A stretch of 64,000 nucleotides of DNA. Origin: Paludibacteraceae bacterium (GTDB lineage Bacteria > Bacteroidota > Bacteroidia > Bacteroidales > Paludibacteraceae). Location: NCBI GenBank assembly GCA_017961765.1, contig JAGCWQ010000069.1, forward strand, positions 1-64,000, written 5' to 3'. The notes under the pieces were generated by a model. The model made no database searches. It was not told where the DNA came from and worked only from the letters and a program-made list of their open reading frames with translations. Of this stretch, positions 1 through 9,919 are shown one piece after another. Position 1 is the first letter of the stretch, and the number at the start of each line of letters is the position of its first letter. A program made the translations under genes and the position numbers.

Positions 1-765
1 GAACTCGGCAAAATCACAGCCATACTGTTCGCAGAGTTCTTTCGTCTCCTCCTCCGTGAAACCAATATGGGAAGCAAACTGACCTGCATCGATCATCGTG
101 TATTCGTTGAACTCGTTGAGTTTCGACTGTATCTTGTCCCTAACGATTGGAATGATGCCCGTGATGTAGGCAAGGGCGATGGCCGGACGAAGTGTAGTAT
201 CTTTGAATAAACCATTAAGAAAGCTCAAGTAGGTGTCGAACAATGCTTGTGATACCTGCTCCCTGACTAAAACATCGTATTCATCTATGATGATGACGAA
301 TTTCTCGCCCGTTTTGGCATATACTTTAAGAATACATTGATCCAACGAATCCCCTTCCTGGAATGATAAAGTAGGGAATGCCTCCTTGAACTCATCAAGC
401 AACGTTGCATGAATGTCTGCCAGCAGATGTTCCTTTCTGTTCTTTTGTATTGCTCTCTGGTACCACCCGTTCAAATCCAACTTAATGACGTTGAGTTTGT
501 TCAAGTATTTGTCATAACCGGGCACTTGTCCGAGTTTCATCCGACTGAAAACCTCTCTCGTGTCACAACCTTTTGAATAATAGGCTGATATCATATTGCC
601 CGCCATACTCTTACCGAAACGGCGCGGACGGGAGATGCAGACAAAATTCCCCTGACTGCCCACCAACTTGTTAAGTTCAGACAGAAGAAGAGACTTGTCG
701 ACATAAATCTCCGTATTTAAACCCATTTGGAATGCGTCTGCATTCGGATTCAGATATAAGCCCAT
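1..765 (-). CDS. AAA-ATPase-like / PD-(D/E)XK nuclease family protein, 5' part only
   Basis: The reading frame is open from the ATG at 765 to the left edge, so only the N-terminal 255 residues are visible. It begins MGLYLNPNADAFQMGLN followed by EIYVDKS, the usual opening of the Bacteroidota AAA-ATPase_like family. A Walker-type segment SRPRRFGKSM lies near residue 46 and a Walker B-like stretch FVIIIDEYDV near residue 155. Full-length relatives are about 520 residues and end in a PD-(D/E)XK nuclease-like domain, which would lie outside the window. The family is abundant and multicopy in Bacteroidales, and its biological role is unclear; defence or mobile-element functions have been suggested. 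A second ATG at 726 is possible, but the first matches the family start. Family assignment is firm, function is not. Confidence 0.85.
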   Translation of the reverse strand, partial: MGLYLNPNADAFQMGLNTEIYVDKSLLLSELNKLVGSQGNFVCISRPRRFGKSMAGNMISAYYSKGCDTREVFSRMKLGQVPGYDKYLNKLNVIKLDLNGWYQRAIQKNRKEHLLADIHATLLDEFKEAFPTLSFQEGDSLDQCILKVYAKTGEKFVIIIDEYDVLVREQVSQALFDTYLSFLNGLFKDTTLRPAIALAYITGIIPIVRDKIQSKLNEFNEYTMIDAGQFASHIGFTEEETKELCEQYGCDFAEF

Positions 766-782
766 ACTTTCCCTTTTTATCC

Positions 783-1079
783 TTACAAAGATAAAATTTT
801 TTCTAAATATTTCGAATGCGTCGTTCCCTCATGCACCCTTATTCTTCCATTGGGAGGAAATGGTAATAAACGATGTTGTAAGGAGTTTAATCCTTTGAAA
901 ACATCCTTCATTGATTCCTCATTTACAAAAGGTACACGATTGCGTTCACAATGTTCCTGAGAGGATACTTGCTCTTGCACATCTAAAAACTTTTCTATAA
1001 CTTGCCCATGATTATCGGTGAGATTTGTTGGATAGCTGCTCATTTGTTTCGTCACTTTAAAGTTACAAGAATTATCCAC
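783..1079 (-). pseudogene. Decayed IS5-type transposase N-terminal fragment
   Basis: A 98-codon frame contains SYPTNLTDNHGQVIEKFLD, which resembles the N-terminus of IS5-group (DUF4096) transposases (YPxxLTDxQWxVIExxL). The expected Trp is replaced, the following basic stretch is missing, and a later piece HRLLPFPPNGR resembles the QWRxLPxxFPxW motif but then shifts frame: the next frame would give PQWKNK before a stop. Nothing downstream encodes the DDE catalytic part. I read it as a remnant, not a working gene. It sits between the edge ATPase and the Sel1 cluster, which fits an accessory region shaped by insertion elements. The match is short, so this is tentative. Confidence 0.4.
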
Positions 1080-1167
1080 TTATTAAATTTATAATCAATC
1101 ATTTATTTTGCATTTTCTATCAAATTAGTTATGAATTAAATTTAAACAATTTCTTATTTTTATATTT

Positions 1168-2508
1168 ATGGAAAATCAAGACAAAACTAACTTTAACGTT
1201 GTTTTGGAAAAAGCTATGAAAGGCGATTCTGAGGCACAATGCGATTTAGGAATACTCTTTTCAAAGGGAAAAGGAGTGGAAGCTGATGAATATAAAGCTT
1301 TCGAATGGTTTAAGAAATCGGCTGAACAGGGAAATGCCCGAGGTCAATTCCAATTGGGGTGGTGCTACGAAATGGAGTATGGCGTGGCAGAAGATTACGA
1401 AAAGGCGATTGAATGGTATGAAAAGTCGGCCAATCAAGGCTTTTCCGAAGCTGAATACCAGTTGGGTATGGCATACCGTAGAGGAGAGATTGTGGACACA
1501 GATGAGGAGAAAGCTTTTGCCTATTTCTTAAAAGCGGGCGAACATGGTAATGCCAAAGCCCAAGACAAACTAGCTTTTTACTATTACGAAGGCGAAGTGG
1601 TGGATAAAGACATCGAAAAGGCCATCTACTGGTGGAAGACTGCGGCCGAACAAGGGTATGCTACAGCACAATACAACTTGGCGTTCTCTTATAAAGAGGG
1701 AGACGGAGTTCCTCAAGACTATAAAACCGCTGCTAAATGGTACAAGATGGCAGGACGCCAAGGTTATGGCGACGCGTGGTGGCAGTTGGCCAAGATGAAG
1801 GAAAAAGGACAGCTTGACGAACCCATTTTGAATAAAGAGTCGGGAAAGGTGGGCGACTATGCCTATGTTGACCTTGGACTGAGCGTTATGTGGGCTACCT
1901 GTAATGTGGGAGCCAACGAGCCACAAGAGTTAGGCGACTACTACGCTTGGGGCGAAACAAAAACGAAAGAGGAATATAGCAAAAAAACTTTTGTCGCTTC
2001 GATTGAGAAGTATGCCGATTGTACAAAAAAGAACCAGCGCAACTTGTTTCCAAAAGACGATGCCGCTACCGTAAACATGGGTAACGATTGGCGAATGGCT
2101 ACGGCCGAAGAGATGCAAGAACTAATTGATGGCTGCTACTGGTATGTCGACTCCAATTATAAAGGTAGTGGTGTGGCTGGATATGTTGGTGTCTCTAAAA
2201 AGAATGAAAATACCATTTTTTTCCCTGCTGCAGGTGCAAACGAAGACAGCATGGGAGAGTGGGGCATCAATGAATGCCTTTACTCTTGGTCTTCCTCCCC
2301 TGTCTGCAAAGACTCTGATGCACAAATTGTTACTGATCCTCTAGACAATCATAAGAAAGTGCCGAACATGTTCAATGTTTACTATCTCTTTTTCGACGAG
2401 GAGGGAATAGAACTTAGTAACGGCGAGCCTGTCCGTGGTACTGTAATACGGGCGGTTGTTAAAAAAGATATAAGTATACCAAAACCAACAGCAAAGAAAC
2501 CGTTCTAA
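1168..2508 (+). CDS. Sel1-repeat protein with C-terminal FISUMP-like domain
   Basis: 446 residues with no signal peptide. Residues 10-225 are about six Sel1-like (SLR) repeats of roughly 36 residues with the pattern AxxxLGxxYxxGxGVxxDxxKAxxWYxKAAxxG. Residues 235-435 form a second domain starting YAYVDLGLSVMWATCNVG and containing GDYYAWGE and WRMATAEEMQELI. This looks like the domain often repeated in Bacteroidota and Fibrobacter surface proteins (FISUMP/DUF1566-like). SLRs usually form alpha-solenoid scaffolds for protein contacts, so a scaffold or recognition role is likely, but no reaction can be assigned. It is transcribed away from the two minus-strand Sel1 genes beside it. The upstream region 1080-1167 is very AT-rich and probably carries its promoter. 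The pairing of a cytoplasmic solenoid with a domain usually seen on exported proteins is unusual. Confidence 0.8.
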   Translation: MENQDKTNFNVVLEKAMKGDSEAQCDLGILFSKGKGVEADEYKAFEWFKKSAEQGNARGQFQLGWCYEMEYGVAEDYEKAIEWYEKSANQGFSEAEYQLGMAYRRGEIVDTDEEKAFAYFLKAGEHGNAKAQDKLAFYYYEGEVVDKDIEKAIYWWKTAAEQGYATAQYNLAFSYKEGDGVPQDYKTAAKWYKMAGRQGYGDAWWQLAKMKEKGQLDEPILNKESGKVGDYAYVDLGLSVMWATCNVGANEPQELGDYYAWGETKTKEEYSKKTFVASIEKYADCTKKNQRNLFPKDDAATVNMGNDWRMATAEEMQELIDGCYWYVDSNYKGSGVAGYVGVSKKNENTIFFPAAGANEDSMGEWGINECLYSWSSSPVCKDSDAQIVTDPLDNHKKVPNMFNVYYLFFDEEGIELSNGEPVRGTVIRAVVKKDISIPKPTAKKPF

Positions 2509-2758
2509 TCTATAAAAGGGGGGATCTGGTCTGAAAAGGGATTTGGATTTCCCCCAATTCCCATGCCACACTTACTAAAACACAGAGGTGCTTTAATAAA
2601 TGTGGAGTGATCGAGAAGCTTGGAATTAGCTCGTAATTTCCGTTGTGCTCAACCTTAAGTATGTCAAAGCAACTGAACCCTCAAAAAGAGATGAACAATC
2701 TAAATTCTCGTAAATTAGAATATCATCAACTTAGGGAATTCCTCGCTACATTATTTCA

Positions 2759-4492
2759 TCAACGACTTCTTTCATCTTCTATATTCCATAAAATGTCCAA
2801 TACATCATCGACTCTCATATATATCTTCTCCTTACCATCATCTTTATTATCTCGCCATATCCATTTCTTCTCGTTCATACTATAGACGATGCAATCCTCG
2901 TTCAAACATTCTGCCACCGGCACGCAACCCATTGCTATATAGTCCACTCCCATCTTCTCCTTTGGATGAAGCACCTCATCGAGCTTCAGGATTCTGACAA
3001 CGTTCACCTCTATGCCATACACATAATTTTCATCGTCGTCATTACACATGGTAATCATGCGTTGCAGTTTCTTTGGTGCCTTGATTTTGTAAACTTTCTC
3101 CACTTCGGACACCTTTTCCGCATCAATTTTGCAAGAGGATAGCTCCTCATCGAAATAGACTTCCTCGCCTTTCTTTTCCGAATAGTGATAAAGCCTTATC
3201 TCTTCATCTTCGTCCTCATCACCTGTTGCATCGTTAATTTTAGCCAGCCTCTCCTGATACTTCCGCACCTTCTCCGCATTTTTCTCCACACCGAGACCTT
3301 TTTCATAACATTCAACAAGAATAGTCAGTGCCTCCTCTTTGAAAACACCATTATCAAGATGTTTCTCCAATAGCTCAACAGCTTTGGCATAGTCCTTCTC
3401 CAGACCTAACCCCTTGTAGTAAAGAATACCATAACGTAGCTGAACATCAGAAGAATAACGACCATTCTCCTCCAACTTATAGTAATAAAGTGCTTTCTCA
3501 TAATCTGGCCTAATGTGATGAAAACCATTTTCATAGCACATACCTAATTTAAATATCGCCTCGGAGTAATTCGCTTCGGCACTCTTCGTGTACCATTCCC
3601 AAGCCTTTTGGAAATTCTGTTCCACGCCATGTCCGAACTCATAACAATAACCAAGACCATACTGCGATCCGCTATGTCCCATTTCGGCCGACCGAGTAAA
3701 ACATTTGACCGCCAAATCATAGCGTCCATTATGATGAAAAGACCATGCTTTCGCATAACACTCCTTCGGATCGTCAATCTTTTTCAGTTCTTCCTCTAAT
3801 TTAAGCAGTTCCTGCTCCTTAGAACCCATTATCATCTGTTTGCAATACTCGATGTATTCCTCAGCCCCCACCGAGCATAATCCTTCATAATCTTGATCCG
3901 CCTCTGCTTTCTCATAGAGTTCCAAAGCCTTTCGATAGTCTATCTCGACACCTTCTCCCGTCATATAGCAATAAGCCAAACAATATGTCGAATCCGTATC
4001 TCCTAGTTCAACCGCTTTTTGATAATACTCTATAGCCTTGCCTTTATCTTCGGCAACGCCTTGCGCACCATTGCGATAGATTGACGCCAAGCAAGCCAAT
4101 GCCTCAACGGACATTTCCCTTTCCAAGACCTTTTCTAACCATTTTATAGCCATTTTGCCATCGGCATCTACTCCGCGACCACCGGCATAACAGTTTGCCA
4201 GAAGAATCATAGCCTCTGTGTCGTCCTCCTCTTCCACCGCCCGTCGAATCCATTCAATGCCAGTCTCTGTAGTAAAGTAGTTTGATAAATAACAACGACC
4301 CAACGCCAGTTTGGCCTTGCCATAGCCATTCTATACCGCCTTGGTGTACCATTCAATCGCTTGTTTCGTATCCTCCTCTACCCCCTGACCATGCTGGTAA
4401 CAAAGCCCCATATTATATTGTGCCTCGGCGCTACCGTTTGCTGCCTCTTTTTGGTATTGCTCGAACTTTTTTGCTTCGTCTGCTTCTTCCAT
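2759..4492 (-). pseudogene. Sel1-repeat/SUKH-like protein interrupted by an in-frame TAG
   Basis: The natural start appears to be the ATG at 4492 (MEEADEAKKFEQYQKEA). Sel1-repeat coding runs from there to codon 53, meets TAG at 4331-4333 (context WYTKAV-stop-NGYGKAK), and continues in the same frame to 2759. Without the stop the protein would be 577 residues. The part after the stop has an ATG at 4303 and encodes 514 residues: about ten Sel1 repeats and, from residue 390 or so, a C-terminal domain resembling SMI1/KNR4 (SUKH) proteins. That domain is closely similar to the end of the large neighbour (shared ELSSC, ENYV, WIWR). The stop falls where a Glu (GAG) is usual in these repeats, so a single base change explains it. 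The ATG at 4492 lies only about 20 bp beyond the neighbour's terminator, with no clear promoter of its own. A sequencing error or translational reinitiation at 4303 are alternatives. Confidence 0.7.
4331..4333 (-). other. Premature in-frame TAG codon
   Basis: CTA on the plus strand gives TAG on the minus strand at codon 54 counted from the ATG at 4492. Sel1-repeat sequence is conserved on both sides in the same frame. The other genes in the window do not appear to read through TAG, so stop-codon reassignment is not suggested. Confidence 0.8.
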
Positions 4493-4507
4493 ATACGATT
4501 TGTTTAA

Positions 4508-4548
4508 GAAAAAGGTCAGGGGAAGAATCTCCCCCGACCTACTTTTTT
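4508..4548 (-). terminator. Rho-independent terminator after the LRR-Sel1 gene
   Basis: The arms AGGTCAGGGG (4513-4522) and CCCCCGACCT (4531-4540) form a stem with one mismatch and an 8-nt loop. On the minus strand it is followed by a T-run, and on the plus strand by ACTTTTTT, so it may work in both directions. It lies 18 bp past the stop of the large gene ending at 4566. Confidence 0.75.
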
Positions 4549-4565
4549 CAACTATAGCTATTTAA

Positions 4566-7500
4566 TCATCTCATAAATTCATCTTCCATATCCCAGAGAA
4601 TGTCCATTATATCATCAGATTCCCTATAGACTTCCCCATTATCCGTATTGCTACGCCATATCCATTTCTCGTCCTTCACACTATAGACGATACTGTCACT
4701 GTTCAGACAATCAGTCACCGGCACATAGCCCATTGCTCTGTAGTCGATACCCAAATTCTCCTTCGGATAAAGCACCTCGTTGAACGTCAACAACCTAACC
4801 ACGTTTATCACATCATTCGAAACATAATTTTCATTGTTGTCGTCACATAGGGTTATTATGCGTTGCAGAATTTCGGGAATCCTGATACTGTAGGCCACCT
4901 CCACCTGAGCTACCTTTTCTTTGTCAATGTCGCATGAACTCAATTCGTCTTCAAAATTAACCTCCCCATCTTCTGTGCTCGAATAGATAAGGAGCTTTCT
5001 CTCTTCATCCTCCTCACCTTCCTCTTCATCCTCCTTATTCTCTTCTGTTGTCTCATCTTCCTCCTCGTCGTCTTCTGGAGTGTTCATCTTTTCGAGTTTA
5101 TCGAGGTATTCCCGAGCTTTCTCAAGGTCCATCTCCACGCCCAAGCCCTTCTTATAGCAATCGGCCAGAATGGTCAAAACCTCATCTGTAGGGTCAATAC
5201 TTCCAATCGCCTCTTCCAACAAACGAACCGCCTCAGCATAGTCTTGTTTCACGCCATAACCATTGAAGTAGAAAATACCAAGACGCATCTTAACGGCAGG
5301 AAAAAGGTTCTTCACTTGATTATAATAATAGAAGGACTTTGCATAATCCTGTTCAACGCCATAATAATTCTCGCCCAACTCATAACGCAGACCCAAAACA
5401 TATTGTGCCTGAAAATATCCAGCATCGGCACTCTTTGTGTACCACTCCAAAGCTTTTTGGAAATCCTGCTCCACACCACTTCCAGAATCGTAACAGTAGC
5501 CCATTTGGTACTGCGCTTCGCTTAGACCCATCTCAGCCGCCTTGGCAAAGTATTGGAAAGCCTTCTTATGATTATTGCTATTGAAGATCGACCATCCCTT
5601 CTTATAGATTTCATTGGCATCGCCTATCTCGTCCCAATTAGGTTCATCTTCGTCGAAAGAATCATCGGAAGAGGTATTATTCGCCAATTGCTTGTAGTAT
5701 TCAAGATAGTTATTCGCCAATTTATATCCATAAGAGAGTGACTTTTCAAGCCATTTCACCGCTTTGCTATTGTCATGTCCAGCAAATGAGCCATCTCCAT
5801 ACAACAAGCCCAGATAGAAACAAGCCTGCGCCTGAACCTCCTTTACATTGGTAATTTCATGGAAAAGTTCCCATGCCTTGTTCTTGTTCTCTTCGATACC
5901 CTCGCCTTGCATATATAGATAACCCAACATGAGTTGTGCATGGACATATCCTTTTTCTGCCGATCTTTTAATCCATTTAGCGGCTTCCTCAGCGTCAGAG
6001 AATACACCTTGTCCATTCTGGTAAGCTACCCCTAAATAGTATAATGCCTCCGCATCATCATTCTCCAAAGCCGCCTTCTTGATCCATTCATAAGCAAGAT
6101 CTGGGTCTTCCTCAATTTTCTGCTCTTTCTTATCCTTAATGTAATTATAACCATAAGTGTAGTAGTTGTAAACCTTAATTCTTGCCTTGGCGTTTCCGTT
6201 ATTGGCTGCTGCCATATACCATTCTACAGCATTCGCATCGTCTTTCTTCCTTTCAGAATCGAGAGCAAGCTCGTATTGAGCCCCAGCACTACCCTCATAA
6301 GCTGCCTTGATACACCAATTCACCGCTGCCTCTTCATCCCTATCCACACCATAGCCGTTACTATAGCAAACTGCAACTTGGTACTTAGCTTCCGGTTCAT
6401 TGTCCTCTTCCGCCGACTTCATGAACCAATCAAAAGCAACTTTCTGATCCTTTTCGACACCTTCCCCATTGAGATAGCATTTACCTAGCTCCACATTCGC
6501 CAAACTGTAGCCGTTGCTTGATGCCTTAGTAAACCATTTAAACGCCTTCTTACTATCCTTCTTGACACCTTGTCCCCTGAAATAGCAACATCCCAACGTA
6601 TATTGAGCCCCCACATGACCCTGCTCCTCTGCTTTTTCCAACCACTCGAGCGCCGCCTCGTAGTCTTGCTCGGTACCACGAGCATAGAGATAGCACAGGG
6701 CTAAGTTATACTGACCCTCCACATTGTCATTCTCGGCAGCCTTCTCAAACCATTCGAACGCCTCTTCTTCATCCTTATCCACACCCAATCCTAGGGCATA
6801 GCAACAACCCATCTGGTTCTGCGCTTTCGCGAAATCCTGATCAGCCGATTCTTCGGTCAACCGGGCTGCCTTTTCCAAATCTTTCTCCACGCCATAACCA
6901 TTCGCATAGAACTGACCCAAATAGTAGGTGGCCTCCGCGTCGCCCTTCTCTTGGGCAAGAGCCAACATCTTGGCCGTCTGTTCCCATTCGGACTCTTCTC
7001 CGCCTTGGCCGTTCAACAAGGATGCCGCCTTCTCCACGCAATTTTCCTCCGTGATACCGAGATTGTCATCGGTTTCCTTTTCCTCCTTTGAACTGTCCAC
7101 TTCAGGTGAAGCTTCTGCTGTGACAACCACTTCTTTCTGTGACTCCGGCTCCTCTTGCTCCTTCTCCTCCTCTTTTGCAGCTTCCAACTTAGGACAATCA
7201 AGGAAGACTCCCTCCTCCAACTCCGTATGATCGGAAAGGGTCACCTTAACAAGGTTATCACAATAGGCAAATGCTTCGTAACACACTTTTTCTACCGATT
7301 CAGGTATTTCTATCGACTCCAAACTTGTGCAGTAAGAAAAGGCCGAACGACCAATTACCTTTAAATTCTTCGGAAGAATCACCTCTTTCAAATCTTCACA
7401 ACTTTGGAAAGCTTGTTCCCCAATCGCCTCTATTGTATCGGGCAAAATCACCTTTTCCACTCTACTAAAATGGAACGAACTGCCTTCAATCCGTACCACT

Positions 7501-9599
7501 TTATAGGCTATTCCCTTTATCACAATCTCGGCAGGAACTTCTATAGTTCCCGGTGCACCATATAGTCTCACCGAACAAGTGCCGTCATCCAAAATATTAT
7601 AGAGACGATAGGTTGATTCCTGCGGAGTACCAGAAAATGCACCACTGTGAATATGATAAATAGTCGGAGCAAGATTTATCTTGCTCAACTTTTCACAATT
7701 AAAGAATGCTCCTTCCTCAATATCCTCAATGGAAGATGGCAAATTCACCTCTTCCAATTTTTTACATTCATAGAAAGTACCTCCTCGTATGACTTTAATA
7801 CCCTCCGGTATCGTAATACTTTTCAAACTTGAGGCACCAGAAAAGGCACTTTTCTCTATATTCTCCAATCCTTCTAGAAGTGTAACTTTCGTCAGTTGGG
7901 AACAATCATCAAATGCATACTTCTTAATCAGCTTCACCGATGTAGGAACCTCAATCTCAGTCAGCGAGGACTCAGAGAAGGCATAATCACCAATGCACTC
8001 GATTGTATCTGGCAATACAACTTTCTTCAGTTTCTTTTTCTTAGCAAATGCATAGTCATTGATTTTCACCACTTTGTAACTCTTACCATCTTTTTGCATC
8101 TCAGCAGGGACAATCACATCGCCCTCTCCTTCGAAGCCTGAGATAGCACAAGTAGTACCATCGATAGGTTTCATCTGGAACATTGCCATATTGGCACCCG
8201 TTGCGGACACACTATTTTTCTGCATATAGGTACATGCAGTGAAAACGAAAGCACCCAAGGTCACATTCTGCGGTAACAAGACATTCTTCAACTCACGACA
8301 GTTGGTAAAGGCATCACTCTTAATCTCCTTCACCCCTTTGGCAGTGAAACTTTCCAAGTTTTCACAATACTCGAAGGCATGTTCAGGTATCACCTTAACG
8401 CCATCTGGCAGATCGACCGATTTCAAGTTCTTACAAAAAGCGAAGGCACCCTCGTCAATTCGTTCCAACGACTGTGGCAATTGTATTTTTTCCAAAGCTA
8501 CACAACTATAAAATGCAGCCAGAGATATGACCTTGACACCTTCTGGTACAACAATCTCCCTTATCGTGCTGTAGCCGTTGTAATTAGGATCGACTTCTGA
8601 TGGAACAATATCTATCATAATCGCATTGATGTTGTTGACACGCTCCACCGACCATACAATCTTGCCCGGAGTCTTTTTCTTGGCAAAGGCAAGTTTGCCA
8701 ATTTCGACCACCTTGTAGGTTTTATTACCCTTAGGCAATTCGGCTGGGATATGCACAATCTCCTCGTCACCCTTATAGTTGACGATAGCGCAGGTAGTAT
8801 CACTCAGGACCTTCACACGATAGAGTGAGCTAGCTGAAGTAGAAGATCCTGACTGCGCTGAATCTTGTACACTACTTTCTGCAACTGATGTAGCTGCCTC
8901 CTTCTGTGGCTCTTCTTTGGATGCAGGCTCCGCTCCCGTGTTCAGAACGATTGATTTACAACCCGAGAAGGCACTTTCGTCCAAACTTGATTTCAGTTCT
9001 TCCGAAAGAGATACGTTTGTCAACTTGAAACAACCGGTAAAAGCTCTCTTGCCTATCTTTTTAACAGAATGAGGGATAACCAGTTCAGACAAATCACAAT
9101 AGTAAAACGCATATTCTTTTATCTCTTCGACACCTTCGGGAATGGTTAGCTGCTTCATACTCTCGCAGTTGGTAAACGCCTTGCTTTCCACCACTTTAAG
9201 GCTTTCGGGCAACACAATGGCACTTAACGACTTGCAATATTCGAAAGCATGCTCGCCGATGGTAGTCACCGATGATGGCAAAACCACCCCATCAAGTTTA
9301 AAACAACCTTTAAAAGCATTGTCTTTAATCACGGTGAGTGTAGAAGGGAGTTGAACCGTCTCCATCTGATTACATCCGCTAAAGGCACTTTCACCCACAA
9401 CCGTCAATCCTTCAGGGAGCGATACACTCTTTATTTTTTGAGTTTTAAATGCGGAATCTGCTATTTCCACCACTTGGTACTTCTTACCATCTTTTTCAAT
9501 CATAGAAGGAATTTCAATAGAAACCTCCGAACCAGAATACTTCTTAATTGCACATGTAGTGTCGGATAAAGTAGTAATGATAAAATCTGTTTGTTCCAT
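4566..9599 (-). CDS. Large BspA-type LRR / Sel1-repeat / SUKH-like fusion protein
   Basis: 1677 residues with no signal peptide. Residues 1-830 contain four modules, each starting with a header such as LSDTTCAIKKYSG and a YKVVEI-like strand. Each header is followed by LRR_5 (BspA/TpLRR) repeats of the form AFxxCxxLxxVxLPxxVxxIxxxAF; the modules begin near residues 5, 260, 475 and 665. An acidic Glu/Lys-rich linker follows (about 830-885). Roughly 15 Sel1 repeats occupy 890-1530, with a Ser/Asp linker inside near 1330. A Glu-rich stretch then leads to a final domain of about 140 residues that resembles SMI1/KNR4 (SUKH). LRR and Sel1 parts both mediate protein contacts, and SUKH domains are known mostly from immunity proteins. 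A cytoplasmic scaffold or binding protein is the safest reading. The smaller broken paralogue lies immediately downstream. Confidence 0.8.
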   Translation of the reverse strand: MEQTDFIITTLSDTTCAIKKYSGSEVSIEIPSMIEKDGKKYQVVEIADSAFKTQKIKSVSLPEGLTVVGESAFSGCNQMETVQLPSTLTVIKDNAFKGCFKLDGVVLPSSVTTIGEHAFEYCKSLSAIVLPESLKVVESKAFTNCESMKQLTIPEGVEEIKEYAFYYCDLSELVIPHSVKKIGKRAFTGCFKLTNVSLSEELKSSLDESAFSGCKSIVLNTGAEPASKEEPQKEAATSVAESSVQDSAQSGSSTSASSLYRVKVLSDTTCAIVNYKGDEEIVHIPAELPKGNKTYKVVEIGKLAFAKKKTPGKIVWSVERVNNINAIMIDIVPSEVDPNYNGYSTIREIVVPEGVKVISLAAFYSCVALEKIQLPQSLERIDEGAFAFCKNLKSVDLPDGVKVIPEHAFEYCENLESFTAKGVKEIKSDAFTNCRELKNVLLPQNVTLGAFVFTACTYMQKNSVSATGANMAMFQMKPIDGTTCAISGFEGEGDVIVPAEMQKDGKSYKVVKINDYAFAKKKKLKKVVLPDTIECIGDYAFSESSLTEIEVPTSVKLIKKYAFDDCSQLTKVTLLEGLENIEKSAFSGASSLKSITIPEGIKVIRGGTFYECKKLEEVNLPSSIEDIEEGAFFNCEKLSKINLAPTIYHIHSGAFSGTPQESTYRLYNILDDGTCSVRLYGAPGTIEVPAEIVIKGIAYKVVRIEGSSFHFSRVEKVILPDTIEAIGEQAFQSCEDLKEVILPKNLKVIGRSAFSYCTSLESIEIPESVEKVCYEAFAYCDNLVKVTLSDHTELEEGVFLDCPKLEAAKEEEKEQEEPESQKEVVVTAEASPEVDSSKEEKETDDNLGITEENCVEKAASLLNGQGGEESEWEQTAKMLALAQEKGDAEATYYLGQFYANGYGVEKDLEKAARLTEESADQDFAKAQNQMGCCYALGLGVDKDEEEAFEWFEKAAENDNVEGQYNLALCYLYARGTEQDYEAALEWLEKAEEQGHVGAQYTLGCCYFRGQGVKKDSKKAFKWFTKASSNGYSLANVELGKCYLNGEGVEKDQKVAFDWFMKSAEEDNEPEAKYQVAVCYSNGYGVDRDEEAAVNWCIKAAYEGSAGAQYELALDSERKKDDANAVEWYMAAANNGNAKARIKVYNYYTYGYNYIKDKKEQKIEEDPDLAYEWIKKAALENDDAEALYYLGVAYQNGQGVFSDAEEAAKWIKRSAEKGYVHAQLMLGYLYMQGEGIEENKNKAWELFHEITNVKEVQAQACFYLGLLYGDGSFAGHDNSKAVKWLEKSLSYGYKLANNYLEYYKQLANNTSSDDSFDEDEPNWDEIGDANEIYKKGWSIFNSNNHKKAFQYFAKAAEMGLSEAQYQMGYCYDSGSGVEQDFQKALEWYTKSADAGYFQAQYVLGLRYELGENYYGVEQDYAKSFYYYNQVKNLFPAVKMRLGIFYFNGYGVKQDYAEAVRLLEEAIGSIDPTDEVLTILADCYKKGLGVEMDLEKAREYLDKLEKMNTPEDDEEEDETTEENKEDEEEGEEDEERKLLIYSSTEDGEVNFEDELSSCDIDKEKVAQVEVAYSIRIPEILQRIITLCDDNNENYVSNDVINVVRLLTFNEVLYPKENLGIDYRAMGYVPVTDCLNSDSIVYSVKDEKWIWRSNTDNGEVYRESDDIMDILWDMEDEFMR

Positions 9600-9919
9600 T
9601 TAGGTATTTTATTAATAGATCTTTAAAATTTAACATAGCGGCCTCAACAAATTCATTTTCAGAACATAGGTAAAAAGGCCACCGATTTATTAATTATATC
9701 ATACAAATATATAACATAACACTTAATTTATATCCCCCTAGGAATATGTTATACAACATAGCAATAAGTAAAAGGAATTGATAGGATAGAAATTGGCAGG
9801 AAATAAAATAGCAGGAATTCTAAAAACTTGAGCCTCTTTGAAATCAGCACGATGTAGCGGAATATCCCTATTAAATTTGCATTCTTTTCCCTATTTTTGT
9901 AGCCTAAACATAGATAAAT
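9600..9919. other. Divergent intergenic region
   Basis: 320 bp between the starts of the large minus-strand LRR-Sel1 gene and the plus-strand barrel gene. It is AT-rich and holds no coding sequence that I can support. It should carry the promoters of both genes; only the plus-strand -7 box is recognisable. Confidence 0.6.
9892..9899 (+). promoter_or_regulatory. Bacteroidota -7 box (TATTTTTG)
   Basis: Matches TAnnTTTG, 20 bp upstream of the ATG at 9920. No TTTG box is found at the ideal 19-21 bp spacing. Confidence 0.45.

Noticed and set aside
4331..4333. TAG read as an amino acid (stop reassignment)
   Set aside because: No other gene in the window shows in-frame TAG, and all neighbours use normal stops, so mutation or sequence error is more likely.
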